NCBI GenBank assembly: GCA_030426145.1
Contig: JAUHZF010000003.1
Location: 24,587-88,586, forward strand
Source of the DNA: Polyangia bacterium
GTDB lineage: Bacteria > Myxococcota_A > Polyangia > Polyangiales > Polyangiaceae
Direction of reading: 5' to 3'
Length of the DNA stretch: 64,000 nt
A program made the position numbers and the translations under genes. Shown piece by piece: positions 1 to 10,163 of the stretch. Under the pieces are notes generated by a model, which was not told the origin of the DNA, did no database searches, and saw only the letters and a program-made list of their open reading frames with translations. Position 1 is the first letter of the stretch. Each line of letters starts with the position of its first letter.

Positions 1-3000
1 ATCCTCAATGCGGTCGAGCGCTGGAAAGACCTGCAGGGCCTCTACGATCGGACCATCGACGTCGCGGACGACGAAGGCACCAAGGTCGAGCTTCTGCACC
101 AGGCGGCCGTCGTGGCCGAGGACATGGTCGGCAATGACGATCAGGCCATCGGCTACTACGAGCGCATCGTCGAGGTCGACGTGCTGCACGGCCAAGCCAA
201 CGAGGCGCTCGAGCGACTCTACGGTCGCGAAGAGCGGTTCAAGGACCTGGCGAACCTGCTCGAGCGCAAGCTCGAGACGGCCATCGACGACGAGGCGCCG
301 GAGATCCAGCAGCAGCTGGTCGAGCTCTACCTGCACCAGCTCGCGGAGACGGACCGCGTCATGGGGCACCTCGAGGCGGTGCTGCGGGCGCGTCAAGACG
401 ACCTCGATGCCCGGTCGCTGGCCGAGGAGTGTCTCGATGTCGATGCCTTGAGGCAGCCGGCGGCTGCGCTGCTCGACGCCGTTTACGTCGCGGTCGACGA
501 TCCGCGCGACCTCGTCCGCGTCCTCGGGGTTCGCCTCGAGGGGGCCGAGTCCGACGAGGACAAGCGGGAGCTCTTGCACCGGATCTCGACGCTCCAGGAC
601 GAGCGGCTCCGCGACGACGCGGGTGCGTTCGAGACCCTCTGCGAGCTGCTTCCGCTCGAGCCAGACGACGGCGACATTCGCGCGCGGCTTCTCGACGTGG
701 GTCGACGGCTCGGCGAGTTCGAGAAGATGGCCGAGACGCTCATGCAGACTGCGGAGCGTACGAGCCTGCCCAACGTGAAGGGCGAGCTCCTGATGGAGGC
801 GGCGGGCATCTGTCGCGACCGCCTCGAGGCGGTGGGGAAGGCGGAGGAGATCTACCGCGAGGTGCTCACCATCGAGCCCGATGACCCCACGCTGGTCGTG
901 CCGGCAGCGCAGGCGCTCGCGAGCATCTTCGAAGAGCGCGGCGATCATGAGGCGCTCGCCGGGGCGTTGTCGACCGAGGTCCGCCTCACCGACGACATCG
1001 ACGAGAAGAAGGCGCTCTTCGCCCGTATCGCGACCATCTACGAGGACCTCCTCGAGAACGACGACAAGGCCATTGCGGCTTGGCGTTCGCGCGTGGAGGA
1101 CGACGGGGCCGACGTGACGGCGCTTCGCTCGCTGGAGCGGCTCTACGAACGGAGCGAGAAGTACTCCGACCTCGTCGAGACCCTGCGTCAGCTCGAGAGC
1201 ATTGCAGACGATGGCGACGAGCGTCGACGTTGCATGGTCAAGGCGGCGGAGGTGCTCGGCGGCGAGCTCGATCAGACCAGCGAGGCGATTTCGGCCTGGC
1301 GCGCGGTCCTCGACGACTTCGGTCCCGACCGCGATACGCTCTCTGCGCTCGCACGCCTGTACGACAAGGCAGAGCGGTGGGAGGACCTGGCGGAGGTCTA
1401 CGAGAACTGGCTCTCCATCTCCGAAGAGACCGACGAGCAGATCGAGCTCTTGGCTTCGCTCGGTGACGTGCGACGCAAGCACCTCGACGACCCGACGTCG
1501 GCTCTCTACTCGTACCGTGACGTGCTCACGCGCGACCCCGGTCAGGCCGCGGCGCGGGCCGCACTCGAGGAGCTCCTCGAGCACGACCAGGCCGACATCA
1601 AGCGTGAGGCGGCCGAGATCCTCGGGCCGCTCTACGACGCGGACGGCGACGCGGAGAAGCTCCTTCACGTGCTCGACATCGAGGTCGAGGCTACCTACGA
1701 GCCCGGTCGCAAGCTCGAGACCCTCGAGCGTGCACTGCGCACGGCCGAGGACACCCTCGATTCTCCCGAGCGCGGCTTCGCCTACGCATGCCGCGGTGTG
1801 CGGGAGGCCATTGGCGAGCCGGCGCTGCGGGGCTGGGTCGACATCGCCGAGCGGCTCGCTTCCGTGACCGAGCGCTACCCGGCGCTGCTCGAGCTCTACG
1901 AAAGCGTGGTGGCCGACGTGCTCGACGCCGAGGTCCAGCAGATGCTGCGACTGCGGGCGGGTGAGCTGGCGCGCGAGAAGCTCGAGGACAACGAGCGGGC
2001 CGTTCGTCACTACCGGGGCGCGCTCGATGTGCAAGCCGACGACCAGCGGGCCATGGTGGCGCTCGAGGAGCTCTACGCCGAGATGGGCGACAATCCCGCG
2101 CTTCTCGGGATCCTCAAGCTCCGCGCCGACTCGGTGGAGGGCGACGACGCTCGTGCCGAGCTGCTCTTCCGCGTGGCGGAGCTTCAGGCGGGACCGCTCG
2201 AGGAGAAGACGGAAGCCATCGTCACCTACGAAGAGATCATCGACATGCAGCTCGACGAGCGCGCCATCAGCGCCCTCGAAGGTCTCTACCGCGGTGAGGA
2301 GCGCTACGACGACATGGTGCGGCTGTACGAGCGTCAGCTCGACGAGGCCCCCGAGGACGAGACGCCGGACATCCGCGTCAAGATCGCGCGGGTTTGTCAG
2401 GCGCACCTCAGCGAAGCCCCGCGCGCCCTCGACGAGCTGGGCGATGCGCTTCGGGTCGATCCCGAACATGCAGCGGCCATCGAGCTGCTCGAGAACGTGC
2501 TCTCCACCTCCGAGGAGCCAGACCAGAAGTCGCGCGTCGCTGAGATGCTCGAGCCCGTGTACCTCTCTCGTCACGACTGGGCGCGCCTCGAGAGCGTGCT
2601 CAAGGCGCGGCTGGAGACCACGCTGGATCCCGAGGGCCGGGGCGAGCTTCTCTCGCGACTGGCCACCCTCTACGAGGAGCAGCTCGAGAACTACCAAGCT
2701 GCGCTCGACATGGTGGCGCAGCGCCTCGACGACGAGCCGGGCGACGAGGAGATCTGGGCCGAGGTCGAGCGCCTCGGTCGCGTCCTGGGAGATGGCAGCG
2801 AGAAGCGCGTGGCCGACATCTTTGCGAAGGCCCTCGACAAGGTGGCGGCCGACGAACCGCAGACGGCGAAGCTGGCGGCTCGCACCGGTCACCTCTACGC
2901 CGAGGTGGAGGACAACGAGGCGGCTCTCTCCTGGTACCGTCGCGCCTATGCCTTCGAGCCGGAGAGCGACGAGCTCTTCCGCGCCATCGACGAGGTGCTG

Positions 3001-6000
3001 ATCCGCCTCTCGCGCGGTGATGACCCCGAGACCTTCGACGACGCGCGCCGCGAAGAACGCGTCGACCACTACCGGGTCGCGCTCGACAACGTCTTCGACG
3101 ACGAGCGGCGGGTCGCGCACCTCCACGTCATCGCCGACCTCCAGCGCTCGCTGGGTCGCGACGACGACGCCATCGCGACCTACAACGAGCTCCTCGACAT
3201 CGAAGAGCGAAACACGCAGGCCCTCGATGCCCTCACCGAGCTCTACGGCACGGCGGGACGCCGTCAGGACCTCGCCGACCTCTACGAGCGACGGGCCGAC
3301 CTGGCCGAGTCTCCCGAGGACGCAGCGCCCTTCCGCCTGGAGCTGGCCAAGCTCCTCGGTCAGGACGACGACGCGCGCGACCGCGCCCTCGATCAGCTCG
3401 AGGCCATCGTGGCCGAGACGCCCGACCACCCGCAGGCGGTCAGCGAGCTCGAGGCGATGCTCGGCGACGAGCAGCGCAAGCAGCGCGTGGTCGACGTGCT
3501 GCGCCCGCTCTACCAGCAACAGGACAACTGGGAGGGGCTCATCCGTCTCAACGAAGAGCGCCTGAAGCTGGTCGACTACCCGATGGACAAGGTGGAGATC
3601 CTCGCCGACTCCGCGAGGCTCTGGGAGGACCGGGGTCAGGACGAAGAAAAGGCCTTCGAGATCACGCGGCAGGCCTTCTTGCTCGCGCCCGATCACGAGG
3701 ACACCCGCGCCAACCTCGAGCGGCTCGCCGAGGAGCTCGACACCTGGGACGAGTTGGCCACCGCTTACGATCAGGCGGCTGACCAGGTCGACGACGAGTT
3801 CGTGAAGCGTCAGCTGCTTCAGGCGCTCGGCGTCGTCTGCGACGAACAGCTCGACGACCCCCGCCGCGCCCTCGACGCCCTCGGCAAGCTGTCGGCCCTC
3901 GACCCGAGCGACCCCGAGCCACTCGAGAAGATGGACACCCTCTGCATGCTCCTGAGCGATTGGGAGACGCTGGTGGGTGTGCTGCGACAGAAAGCCGACA
4001 ACGCGCCGGGCGACGACGAACGCGCGGCGCTGCTCCGTCGACTCGGCGCCATTCGGGGCGACATGCTCGAGGACCGGGACGCGGCGGTTCAAGTCTACGA
4101 AGAGGCACTCGACGTCATGCCGAGCAGCGTCGAGACCCTCGACGCGCTCATCTCCCTCTACCGCGGTCGCGACGCACAGCGGCTGGTCGAGCTCCTCGAG
4201 CAGCGCGTCGAGTACGCGGGCTTCGACGAAGAGGAGAAGCGTCACGAGCTGTTGCTCGAGGCGGCCAAGGTCTACGACGAGAAGCTCGAGCGACCCGAGG
4301 AGTCGGTGCGCGTGCTGCAGATCGCGCTCGACCATCGCGACGGTGACATCGGTGTGCTCACCGAGCTCGAGGGCCTCTTCGAGCGCCAGCAGCGCTACGA
4401 CGAGCTCCTCGAGAACCTGAAGGCCCAGGCGGCCATCAGCGAGGATGCCGAGCGGCGGCTCGCCCTCCGCAACAAGATCGGTGACCTCTACCTGAGCCAG
4501 TACGACAACGCCTTCGACGCGCTCGAGCAGTATCGGCTCGTGCTCGCCGAGGCCGAGGACGACGAGCACGCCTTGAAGCAGGCGCGTGCCATCGGCGACA
4601 AGTACGAGGAGCAGCGACTCGAGGTGAGCGCGCTCCTCGAGCCGGTCCTGCGCAACGCGGGCGAGAACCAAGCGCTGGTCGAGGTGATGGAGTTGCGCTT
4701 CACCGCCCAGACCGACCCCGAGGAGCGGGCCCAAACGCTGTCCGGCATGGCGCTCATCCAGGAGGAGCAGCTCGACGCGCCCGAAGACGCCTTGGCGACG
4801 GTGCTGCGGGCGTTGGCCGAGACGCCGGAGCAGGGCTCGGTGCACCATGAGGTCGAGCGGCTCAGCGAGCTGACGGGCAAGTGGGAGCCCTACGCCGATG
4901 CGCTACAGAGCCGCGCCGACGAGATCTACGACGCCGTGGTTCAGACCGACCTCTTCCGTCGGTTGGGCCGCGTCGCCGAAGAGCGACTCGACGACAAGGA
5001 CCGCGCCATCGCCGCTTACACCCGGGCGAGCGAGCAGGCCGAAGAGCCCAGCGACATCCTCGAGGCGCTCGACCGCCTGAGTCTGGCCACCGAGCGGTGG
5101 GAAGAGCTGGGTCAGATCCTCGAACGACGGGCCGACCTCGAGACCGACGGGGCGGCTCGGGCCGAGCTCTTCCACCGGCTCGGTACCCTCCAGATCGAAC
5201 GTTTCGACCAGGCGGAGCAAGGGCTGTCGACCCTGCGGCAAGCGGCCGACCTCGACCCTGAGCACGCGGGTGTGATCGCGCAGCTCGAGAAGCTCACCGA
5301 TCAGGAGGCGCTCTTCGAGGAAGCGGCTGAGGCCCTCGACTCGATGTACCGGGTCTCGGGCGACGCCGCGGGCCGCGCACGCCTGCGCAACAAGCGCATC
5401 GGCTACGCGCCGACGGCGGCGGATCGGGTGCGCCTTCGTCTCGAGCTCGCGCAGATGCTCGAAGACGAGACGGGCGACACCAAGCACGCGCAGGAGGTGA
5501 TTCAGCAAGCCTTCGGCGACGACCCGAGCGACCCCGAACTGCTCCCGCAGTTGGAACGGCTTGCGGCGACCAACGCCGGTGAGGACGTCGAGGCGTGGCG
5601 TCGCGCTGCGGACGCGGTGGCCGAGGCGCTCGAGAAGGCGCTGAAGGCCGACGCAGAGGGCTTGGGCGACGGAAATGTCACCCCCGAGCTCTCGCGTGAG
5701 CTCTACCTTCGCACCGCGACCTGGTACCGCGAGCATCTCGACGATCCGGCGACGGCGGCCAAGCGACTGAGCCAAGCCCTCGAGCAGGATCCGAAGAGCG
5801 TCGACGCGCTCACGTCGTTGGAGGAGATGCAGCGGGCGGCCGACCAGCGGCGCGACCTCATCGACACCCTGCGTCGACTCGCCGAGCTCTCGGATGCAGG
5901 CGAAGGGGTCGACCGTGGCTCGGCGGAGCTGCGGCGCGAGGCCAAGACCATCGCCGACGAGCTCGAGGAGGCCGATCTCGCGGAGCAGATCATCCGTGAC

Positions 6001-7626
6001 ATGCTCGCGGTGGACGATGCCGACGTGTGGGCGTTGACCTCGCTCTGCGAGGTCTGCGAGCGCAAGGAGGCTCACGAGGAGCTGTTGCAGCACCTTCGGC
6101 GCCGCATGGAGCTCATGCCCGAACCGGAAGAGCTCCGCGCCCTGCGTCACCGCGCGGCGGCGGTGGCGGGGGAGCGCCTCGACGACAACGACACCGCACT
6201 CGACCTCTACGAGCAGGCCTTCGAAGAAGACCCGCGAGACGAGGTGGCGTCGGATGGGCTTCGCAAGCTCTACGAGAAGCTCGAGCGCTACGACGACATG
6301 CTCCGCTTCACCGAGCGGCTCATCGACAACGCCGATGACGCCGATACCCGGGCCGAGCTCCGGCTCAGCTGCGCCAAGCTCTGCATCGAGAAGCTCGACG
6401 CGCCCAGCGAGGGCATCGAGCACCTCAACGCCATCATGGACGAGGTGCCCACCCACAGCGGCGCGGTTGAGCTCTTGGCCCAGATGCTCGAGAAGGAGGG
6501 GCGCGACGACGAGCTCGCCGAGTTCCTCCAGCGTCAGATCGAGCTGTCGCGCGAAGAGGGCGACCAGGACAAGGAGCTGAGCAACCGGGTCAAGCTGGCC
6601 GAGCTCTACGAGAGTCGGCTCAACGACCCCGAGAAGGCCATCGAGGGCTACCTCGCGGTGCTCGAGACCGACGGTGGTTTCCGGCCCGCGCTGGCCGCGC
6701 TCGGTCGGCTCTACGAGGGGCAGGGCGAGACGGCCAAGGCGGCGGAGACCCACGAGCGTTTGCTCGAGGGGGCCGAGGGCGACGAGCGGGGAGCGCTCGC
6801 GCTCAAGACCCGTGACCTCTACCTCGCGGCCGACGACAAGAACCAAGCGGTGGCGGTGCTCGAGACCGTGCTCGCGGGCGAGCTCGAAGGTATCGAGGAA
6901 GAGGTCGTGGGGCAGCTCCGCGAGGGCTTGCGCGCGCTCTACCGCGAGACCGAGAACTGGACCAAGCTCTGCGAGCTCATCGAAGGTGAAGCCGAAGCGG
7001 CCGACGTCGACGACGAGAAGGTCGTCGCCTTCCGTCAGGCGGCGCAGATCCGGGCCGAGAACCTCGAGGAGCACGACGCCGCGGCCGCGCTTCTCGAGAA
7101 GGCGCTCGAGATCAAGAGCGACGACCGCGACCTCATGCTCACCCTGTGCGACGAGTACACGGCGAGCGGTCGCGGCGACAAGGCCATCGAGGTCTTGCAG
7201 CGGGTGGTCGAGTCCTACGGCGGGCGCCGCAGCAAGGAGCTCGGCGACATCCACCAGCGCATTGCCAACGCCTACCTCGCCAATGGCGACAAGGACGCGG
7301 CCCTGACCGAGCTCGAGTCGGCGCGCAAGATGGACCCGGGCAGTGTGAAGGTGCTCTTCTCCTTGGGCTCCCTCTCGATCGAGATGGCCGAAGAAACCGA
7401 TGATGCCAAGGAACACTACAAGCGCGCGGGCAACGCCTTCCGCTCGTTGCTGCTCCAGCGCCTCGACGCCGACAGTCCCGTATCCAAGGCCGACGTCTTC
7501 TACCACCTCGCCCTGGTGAGCCAAGGTGAGGGCGACGCCAAGAAGGCCAAGCAGAACGCGGAGCGCGCCCTGTCGAACGACAAGGAGCACGAGAAGGCGA
7601 AGGCCTTCCTCGAGAATCTCGGCTGA
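1..7626 (+). CDS. Giant TPR-repeat protein (5' end outside window)
   Basis: The frame is open from the first base, so the 2541 residues seen are the C-terminal part of a longer protein; an internal GTG at 112 is not a convincing start. The whole visible chain is helical repeats of roughly 35-40 residues that pair up, with recurring patterns such as ALERLYERSEKY, LYRDVL/AIAAW and LDDPxxA, typical of tetratricopeptide scaffolds. It is very acidic and rich in Glu, Asp, Leu and Ala, and I see no catalytic motif or membrane segment. TPR arrays bind partner proteins; the partner here is unknown. Very large TPR proteins are common in Myxococcota. The stop is followed by a 9-bp-stem hairpin. An antisense frame of 1164 codons across its 3' end is a codon-bias artefact. 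Confidence 0.93.
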   Translation: MLNAVERWKDLQGLYDRTIDVADDEGTKVELLHQAAVVAEDMVGNDDQAIGYYERIVEVDVLHGQANEALERLYGREERFKDLANLLERKLETAIDDEAPEIQQQLVELYLHQLAETDRVMGHLEAVLRARQDDLDARSLAEECLDVDALRQPAAALLDAVYVAVDDPRDLVRVLGVRLEGAESDEDKRELLHRISTLQDERLRDDAGAFETLCELLPLEPDDGDIRARLLDVGRRLGEFEKMAETLMQTAERTSLPNVKGELLMEAAGICRDRLEAVGKAEEIYREVLTIEPDDPTLVVPAAQALASIFEERGDHEALAGALSTEVRLTDDIDEKKALFARIATIYEDLLENDDKAIAAWRSRVEDDGADVTALRSLERLYERSEKYSDLVETLRQLESIADDGDERRRCMVKAAEVLGGELDQTSEAISAWRAVLDDFGPDRDTLSALARLYDKAERWEDLAEVYENWLSISEETDEQIELLASLGDVRRKHLDDPTSALYSYRDVLTRDPGQAAARAALEELLEHDQADIKREAAEILGPLYDADGDAEKLLHVLDIEVEATYEPGRKLETLERALRTAEDTLDSPERGFAYACRGVREAIGEPALRGWVDIAERLASVTERYPALLELYESVVADVLDAEVQQMLRLRAGELAREKLEDNERAVRHYRGALDVQADDQRAMVALEELYAEMGDNPALLGILKLRADSVEGDDARAELLFRVAELQAGPLEEKTEAIVTYEEIIDMQLDERAISALEGLYRGEERYDDMVRLYERQLDEAPEDETPDIRVKIARVCQAHLSEAPRALDELGDALRVDPEHAAAIELLENVLSTSEEPDQKSRVAEMLEPVYLSRHDWARLESVLKARLETTLDPEGRGELLSRLATLYEEQLENYQAALDMVAQRLDDEPGDEEIWAEVERLGRVLGDGSEKRVADIFAKALDKVAADEPQTAKLAARTGHLYAEVEDNEAALSWYRRAYAFEPESDELFRAIDEVLIRLSRGDDPETFDDARREERVDHYRVALDNVFDDERRVAHLHVIADLQRSLGRDDDAIATYNELLDIEERNTQALDALTELYGTAGRRQDLADLYERRADLAESPEDAAPFRLELAKLLGQDDDARDRALDQLEAIVAETPDHPQAVSELEAMLGDEQRKQRVVDVLRPLYQQQDNWEGLIRLNEERLKLVDYPMDKVEILADSARLWEDRGQDEEKAFEITRQAFLLAPDHEDTRANLERLAEELDTWDELATAYDQAADQVDDEFVKRQLLQALGVVCDEQLDDPRRALDALGKLSALDPSDPEPLEKMDTLCMLLSDWETLVGVLRQKADNAPGDDERAALLRRLGAIRGDMLEDRDAAVQVYEEALDVMPSSVETLDALISLYRGRDAQRLVELLEQRVEYAGFDEEEKRHELLLEAAKVYDEKLERPEESVRVLQIALDHRDGDIGVLTELEGLFERQQRYDELLENLKAQAAISEDAERRLALRNKIGDLYLSQYDNAFDALEQYRLVLAEAEDDEHALKQARAIGDKYEEQRLEVSALLEPVLRNAGENQALVEVMELRFTAQTDPEERAQTLSGMALIQEEQLDAPEDALATVLRALAETPEQGSVHHEVERLSELTGKWEPYADALQSRADEIYDAVVQTDLFRRLGRVAEERLDDKDRAIAAYTRASEQAEEPSDILEALDRLSLATERWEELGQILERRADLETDGAARAELFHRLGTLQIERFDQAEQGLSTLRQAADLDPEHAGVIAQLEKLTDQEALFEEAAEALDSMYRVSGDAAGRARLRNKRIGYAPTAADRVRLRLELAQMLEDETGDTKHAQEVIQQAFGDDPSDPELLPQLERLAATNAGEDVEAWRRAADAVAEALEKALKADAEGLGDGNVTPELSRELYLRTATWYREHLDDPATAAKRLSQALEQDPKSVDALTSLEEMQRAADQRRDLIDTLRRLAELSDAGEGVDRGSAELRREAKTIADELEEADLAEQIIRDMLAVDDADVWALTSLCEVCERKEAHEELLQHLRRRMELMPEPEELRALRHRAAAVAGERLDDNDTALDLYEQAFEEDPRDEVASDGLRKLYEKLERYDDMLRFTERLIDNADDADTRAELRLSCAKLCIEKLDAPSEGIEHLNAIMDEVPTHSGAVELLAQMLEKEGRDDELAEFLQRQIELSREEGDQDKELSNRVKLAELYESRLNDPEKAIEGYLAVLETDGGFRPALAALGRLYEGQGETAKAAETHERLLEGAEGDERGALALKTRDLYLAADDKNQAVAVLETVLAGELEGIEEEVVGQLREGLRALYRETENWTKLCELIEGEAEAADVDDEKVVAFRQAAQIRAENLEEHDAAAALLEKALEIKSDDRDLMLTLCDEYTASGRGDKAIEVLQRVVESYGGRRSKELGDIHQRIANAYLANGDKDAALTELESARKMDPGSVKVLFSLGSLSIEMAEETDDAKEHYKRAGNAFRSLLLQRLDADSPVSKADVFYHLALVSQGEGDAKKAKQNAERALSNDKEHEKAKAFLENLG

Positions 7627-7662
7627 CCGCGCCCATTCGAGCGTGCAGCGGGGCGAATCGAT

Positions 7663-7690
7663 AGGGCCGCGGCGGGAGCGTCGCGGCCCT
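7663..7690 (+). terminator. Hairpin after the giant TPR gene
   Basis: Nine-bp GC-rich perfect stem (AGGGCCGCG / CGCGGCCCT) with a 10-nt loop, 36 nt after the stop. There is no strong T run, so it may only assist termination or protect the 3' end. Confidence 0.45.
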
Positions 7691-7746
7691 TCGCCGCTTT
7701 GTCCCCGGTGACAGACAGATGGGGTAGGGAGTGGTAGGTTCCGGCC

Positions 7747-8958
7747 ATGGATTGGACGAGGCTCTTGGCCTGGGGGGCGGCGTGTCTGACACTGACCGCG
7801 GGACAGTTGGCTTGTGGTTCTTCGGGCAGCATCGAAGGCACCGGGGGCCAAGACAGCACCGGGATCACCAACTCCAGCAGCGGCGGCGGCACGACCAACA
7901 CGACCAGTGCCGGCGGTGACGGCGGCGCCCAGGGTGACGGCGGCGACGGCGGTGCCGGCGGTGCCGGCGCCGTCGGGAAGTCCGGCTCTGATGGCAACCG
8001 CCCTGGAGCTGCGGGTACGAATGGCGGTGCGGGTAGTGCCGGCGGTAGCGGCGGCACCGGCGGTGGCGACACCGAATGCGGCGACGGCATCACCGAGGGC
8101 GACGAGCTCTGCGATGGCGACTGCCCCACCGACTGCGACGACATGGACGCCTGCACCGCCGACAGCCTCATGGGCAGTGCGGCCACCTGCGACGCCGTCT
8201 GCGCCAACGACGAGATCACCGCTTGCAACGCCACCTCCGACGGCTGCTGCCCCGCCGGCTGCGACATCACCATGGACCCCGACTGCGCCCCCCGGGTGCT
8301 CATGGTGCACCGCTCGGACGAAGTTGCAGCGGTCGACCTTCAGACCCAGCTCATGGGGACGGGCGACTTCGACTCGATCGACATCTGGGATGTGCAACTC
8401 CAGGGCGGAATCGTCCCGACCGCGATGACCATGGGGGGGTACGAGATCGTCTTCGCCTGGACCGACGGCGGCTTCGGAAGCGCCAATCAGGCGGCCCTCG
8501 GGGACGCCCTCGCCGACTACTTCGATGCCGGCGGCCGAGTCGTGACGGGCACGTATGCCTATTGCAGCAACGGTACCCTCGAGGTCGAGGGTCGCTGGAT
8601 GACCGGCGGCTACACGCTCATGGAGAATTCACTCGGCCAGACCAATCCCACCATGAACCAAGGGCTCGGAACGGTCCATGAGCCAAATAGTCCGCTCATG
8701 GCCAATGTGAATACGTTTACCGCCGTGACGGGATTCCGTTGTCGAGCAGACGCCAAGCTGGGTACGACGGTGGTTGCCGAGTGGACGCTCGATCCCGAGA
8801 ATTCGAATTTCCCACCATACCCACTCGTCATTCGAGGCCAAGTAGCCGGGCGAAACCGAGTTGATCTCAACTTCTACCCGCCGCGTGCGCCCGTATTTGG
8901 CAATGGCTGGAGCGGCGATGGCATCGCCTTGATTCGCAATGCCCTTCTGTTTGAGTGA
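7747..8958 (+). CDS. Cys-rich probable lipoprotein, paralogue of the 22770-23777 product
   Basis: A 403-aa exported protein. The ATG is followed by a hydrophobic signal segment ending in Cys at residue 13 or 23 (QLAC is not an ideal lipobox, so lipidation is likely but unproven). Residues about 24-105 are a Gly/Ser/Thr linker of low complexity. Residues about 110-180 form a Cys-rich module starting ECGDGITEGDELCDGDC, of the type common in myxobacterial surface proteins. The rest is a soluble domain starting RVLMVHRSDE with a flavodoxin/glutamine-amidotransferase-like beta-alpha pattern (YEIVFAWTDGG, LADYFDAGGRVV). The same order and the C-terminal pattern (NALLFE here, NALYFE there) recur in the gene at 22770. 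It stands alone after the TPR gene. I do not recognise a function; ligand binding at the outer membrane is a guess. Confidence 0.85.
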   Translation: MDWTRLLAWGAACLTLTAGQLACGSSGSIEGTGGQDSTGITNSSSGGGTTNTTSAGGDGGAQGDGGDGGAGGAGAVGKSGSDGNRPGAAGTNGGAGSAGGSGGTGGGDTECGDGITEGDELCDGDCPTDCDDMDACTADSLMGSAATCDAVCANDEITACNATSDGCCPAGCDITMDPDCAPRVLMVHRSDEVAAVDLQTQLMGTGDFDSIDIWDVQLQGGIVPTAMTMGGYEIVFAWTDGGFGSANQAALGDALADYFDAGGRVVTGTYAYCSNGTLEVEGRWMTGGYTLMENSLGQTNPTMNQGLGTVHEPNSPLMANVNTFTAVTGFRCRADAKLGTTVVAEWTLDPENSNFPPYPLVIRGQVAGRNRVDLNFYPPRAPVFGNGWSGDGIALIRNALLFE

Positions 8959-8991
8959 GGCTGCTCGCGAGCTGCTGGCCCTAGCCGTCAA

Positions 8992-9594
8992 CTAGGCGGC
9001 TTTGGCGTCGAGGGTGGCGTGGCCGAGTACGAGGAGGGTGGTGAGGAGCCGGGCGCGTTGATGCGTGGGGAGGTCTGCGATGCCCACGATCTCGCCCACG
9101 CGCTCACCGGCGCCGAGGCGATGGAGCCAGGCGACCGCTTCGGGGGAGGCGCGGCAGATCATCGCCGCGTCCTCGGGCGGGATCCTCAGCTGCACGAGGC
9201 GGTGTTTCGAGGACTCGAAGGCACGCTTCAGCGCGAGCTCGGGGGCCACGCGAACGAGCTCGGCGACGACGGCGTCGACGGTGGGGGCGTGCACGTTCGG
9301 TACCTCGGGCACCCAGGGCGTGTGCGCTGCACTGTCGAGCCGGACTTCGCCCGCGCGGAGGCACGACAAGAGCGTCATGAAGACCTGTGATGGGTCGGTG
9401 GAGACGGTCCACGTGGCTTCGTCGAAGGCGGCGATGACCCGCCCTTGCTCGACGGCGAAGACCGGACCATCGATGGCCTTGATGATTCTGCGTCCCCGAT
9501 TCCGCGCCACCACGAGGGGTTCGATACGGCGGCGGATCCCAGGGAGCGACCAGCGCATGCCGGCCGATGACCGAGGCGGAGGGAAGCTGCTCAT
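8992..9594 (-). CDS. Hypothetical protein, 200 aa
   Basis: ATG at 9594 is chosen because it follows GGAGAAGGG and overlaps the stop of the upstream gene as ATGA; the open frame further upstream reads Arg/His-rich nonsense. The protein starts MSSFPPPRSSAGMRWSL and has a compact N-terminal beta-rich segment (PVFAVEQGRVIAAFDE, roughly residues 40-60) followed by a helical C-terminal half (VDAVVAELVRVAPELALKR, LLTTLLVLGH). There is no signal peptide or membrane span. I do not recognise the family. It is the last gene of the minus-strand set that starts at the SIR2-like gene and is translationally coupled to the 80-aa gene before it. Confidence 0.7.
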   Translation of the reverse strand: MSSFPPPRSSAGMRWSLPGIRRRIEPLVVARNRGRRIIKAIDGPVFAVEQGRVIAAFDEATWTVSTDPSQVFMTLLSCLRAGEVRLDSAAHTPWVPEVPNVHAPTVDAVVAELVRVAPELALKRAFESSKHRLVQLRIPPEDAAMICRASPEAVAWLHRLGAGERVGEIVGIADLPTHQRARLLTTLLVLGHATLDAKAA

Positions 9595-9833
9595 CCCTTC
9601 TCCTCGTCGATACGCACGTGCCGCATCTTCTGCGAGGTGCCGCGACGAGCTGGCGGGGCGGAGGAACGAATCGGCTCGCCATGCCGGCGCACCTCGAGCT
9701 CGCTCGCGCGGGGGTTGTCGGCCACGAAGGCGAGGGCTTCTTCGAGGGCGTCGAAGGCACCGACCAACACATCCGCGTCGCGGGAAGGGCCAAGCCACCA
9801 TGCCTCGAAGGCTCGGGTTTCGGGATTCGTCAT
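9591..9833 (-). CDS. Small hypothetical protein, 80 aa, coupled to the next gene
   Basis: Starts at ATG 9833 (MTNPETRAFEAWWLGPSRDA) and ends in an ATGA overlap with the 200-aa gene, so the two are probably translated together. The N-terminal half looks like a small alpha/beta fold (DADVLVGAFDALEEALAFV); the C-terminal 30 residues are basic and probably flexible. It has no signal peptide and no family I recognise. The open frame extends a further 26 codons to 9911 without a ribosome site. Confidence 0.6.
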   Translation of the reverse strand: MTNPETRAFEAWWLGPSRDADVLVGAFDALEEALAFVADNPRASELEVRRHGEPIRSSAPPARRGTSQKMRHVRIDEEKG

Positions 9834-9908
9834 GGTCGCCCTGGAAAGCACGCCGTGTGCCATGGCCAATGGTTCGAAATCTCGACGGGTTCTCGAGCGG
9901 AGCCGGTG

Positions 9909-9940
9909 CACGACCTGTCGCCAACAGACGACAGGTCGTG
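9909..9940. terminator. 12-bp-stem hairpin after the dodecin gene
   Basis: CACGACCTGTCG and CGACAGGTCGTG form a perfect 12-bp stem around an 8-nt loop, 17 nt past the dodecin stop and about 75 nt before the 80-aa gene on the same strand. No T tract follows on either strand. It could attenuate transcription or stabilise the dodecin mRNA end. Confidence 0.5.
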
Positions 9941-9956
9941 GGTCGCGGACTGCAGA

Positions 9957-10157
9957 TCAGTCGAGCAGGAAGGTGAGCTTGAGCAGAACTCGGTAGGAGG
10001 TGACCTTGCCGTCTTCGATGACGAGCTTTTGCTCCTTTACCCACGCTCCGGACACGTTCTTGACCGTTTTGCAGGCCTTGCTGACGCCGTTGGTGATGGC
10101 CTCCTCGAAGCTGTTGGGGGATGAAGCGGAGATCTCGATGATTTTTGCAACACTCAT
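9957..10157 (-). CDS. Dodecin-family flavin-binding protein
   Basis: A 66-aa protein starting MSVAKIIEISASSPNSFEEA, a close match to bacterial dodecins in sequence and length. Trp39 in GAWVKEQ is the residue expected to stack on the flavin, and the strand patterns (KIIEIS, KEQKLVIEDGKVTSYRV, LLKLTFLLD) fit the beta-alpha-beta-beta fold that assembles into a hollow dodecamer. Known dodecins store or buffer FMN, riboflavin or CoA. ATG 10157 is chosen over the longer frame because family homology starts there. The gene lies 36 nt after the SIR2-like gene on the same strand, so it may be co-transcribed with it. Confidence 0.93.
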   Translation of the reverse strand: MSVAKIIEISASSPNSFEEAITNGVSKACKTVKNVSGAWVKEQKLVIEDGKVTSYRVLLKLTFLLD

Positions 10158-10163
10158 GGTGGC

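Noticed and set aside
4903..8397. 1164-codon open frame on the minus strand
   Set aside because: Antisense to the giant TPR gene and the first lipoprotein; the product is a Leu/Gly/Val-rich mirror of GAG/CTC codon bias with no domain.
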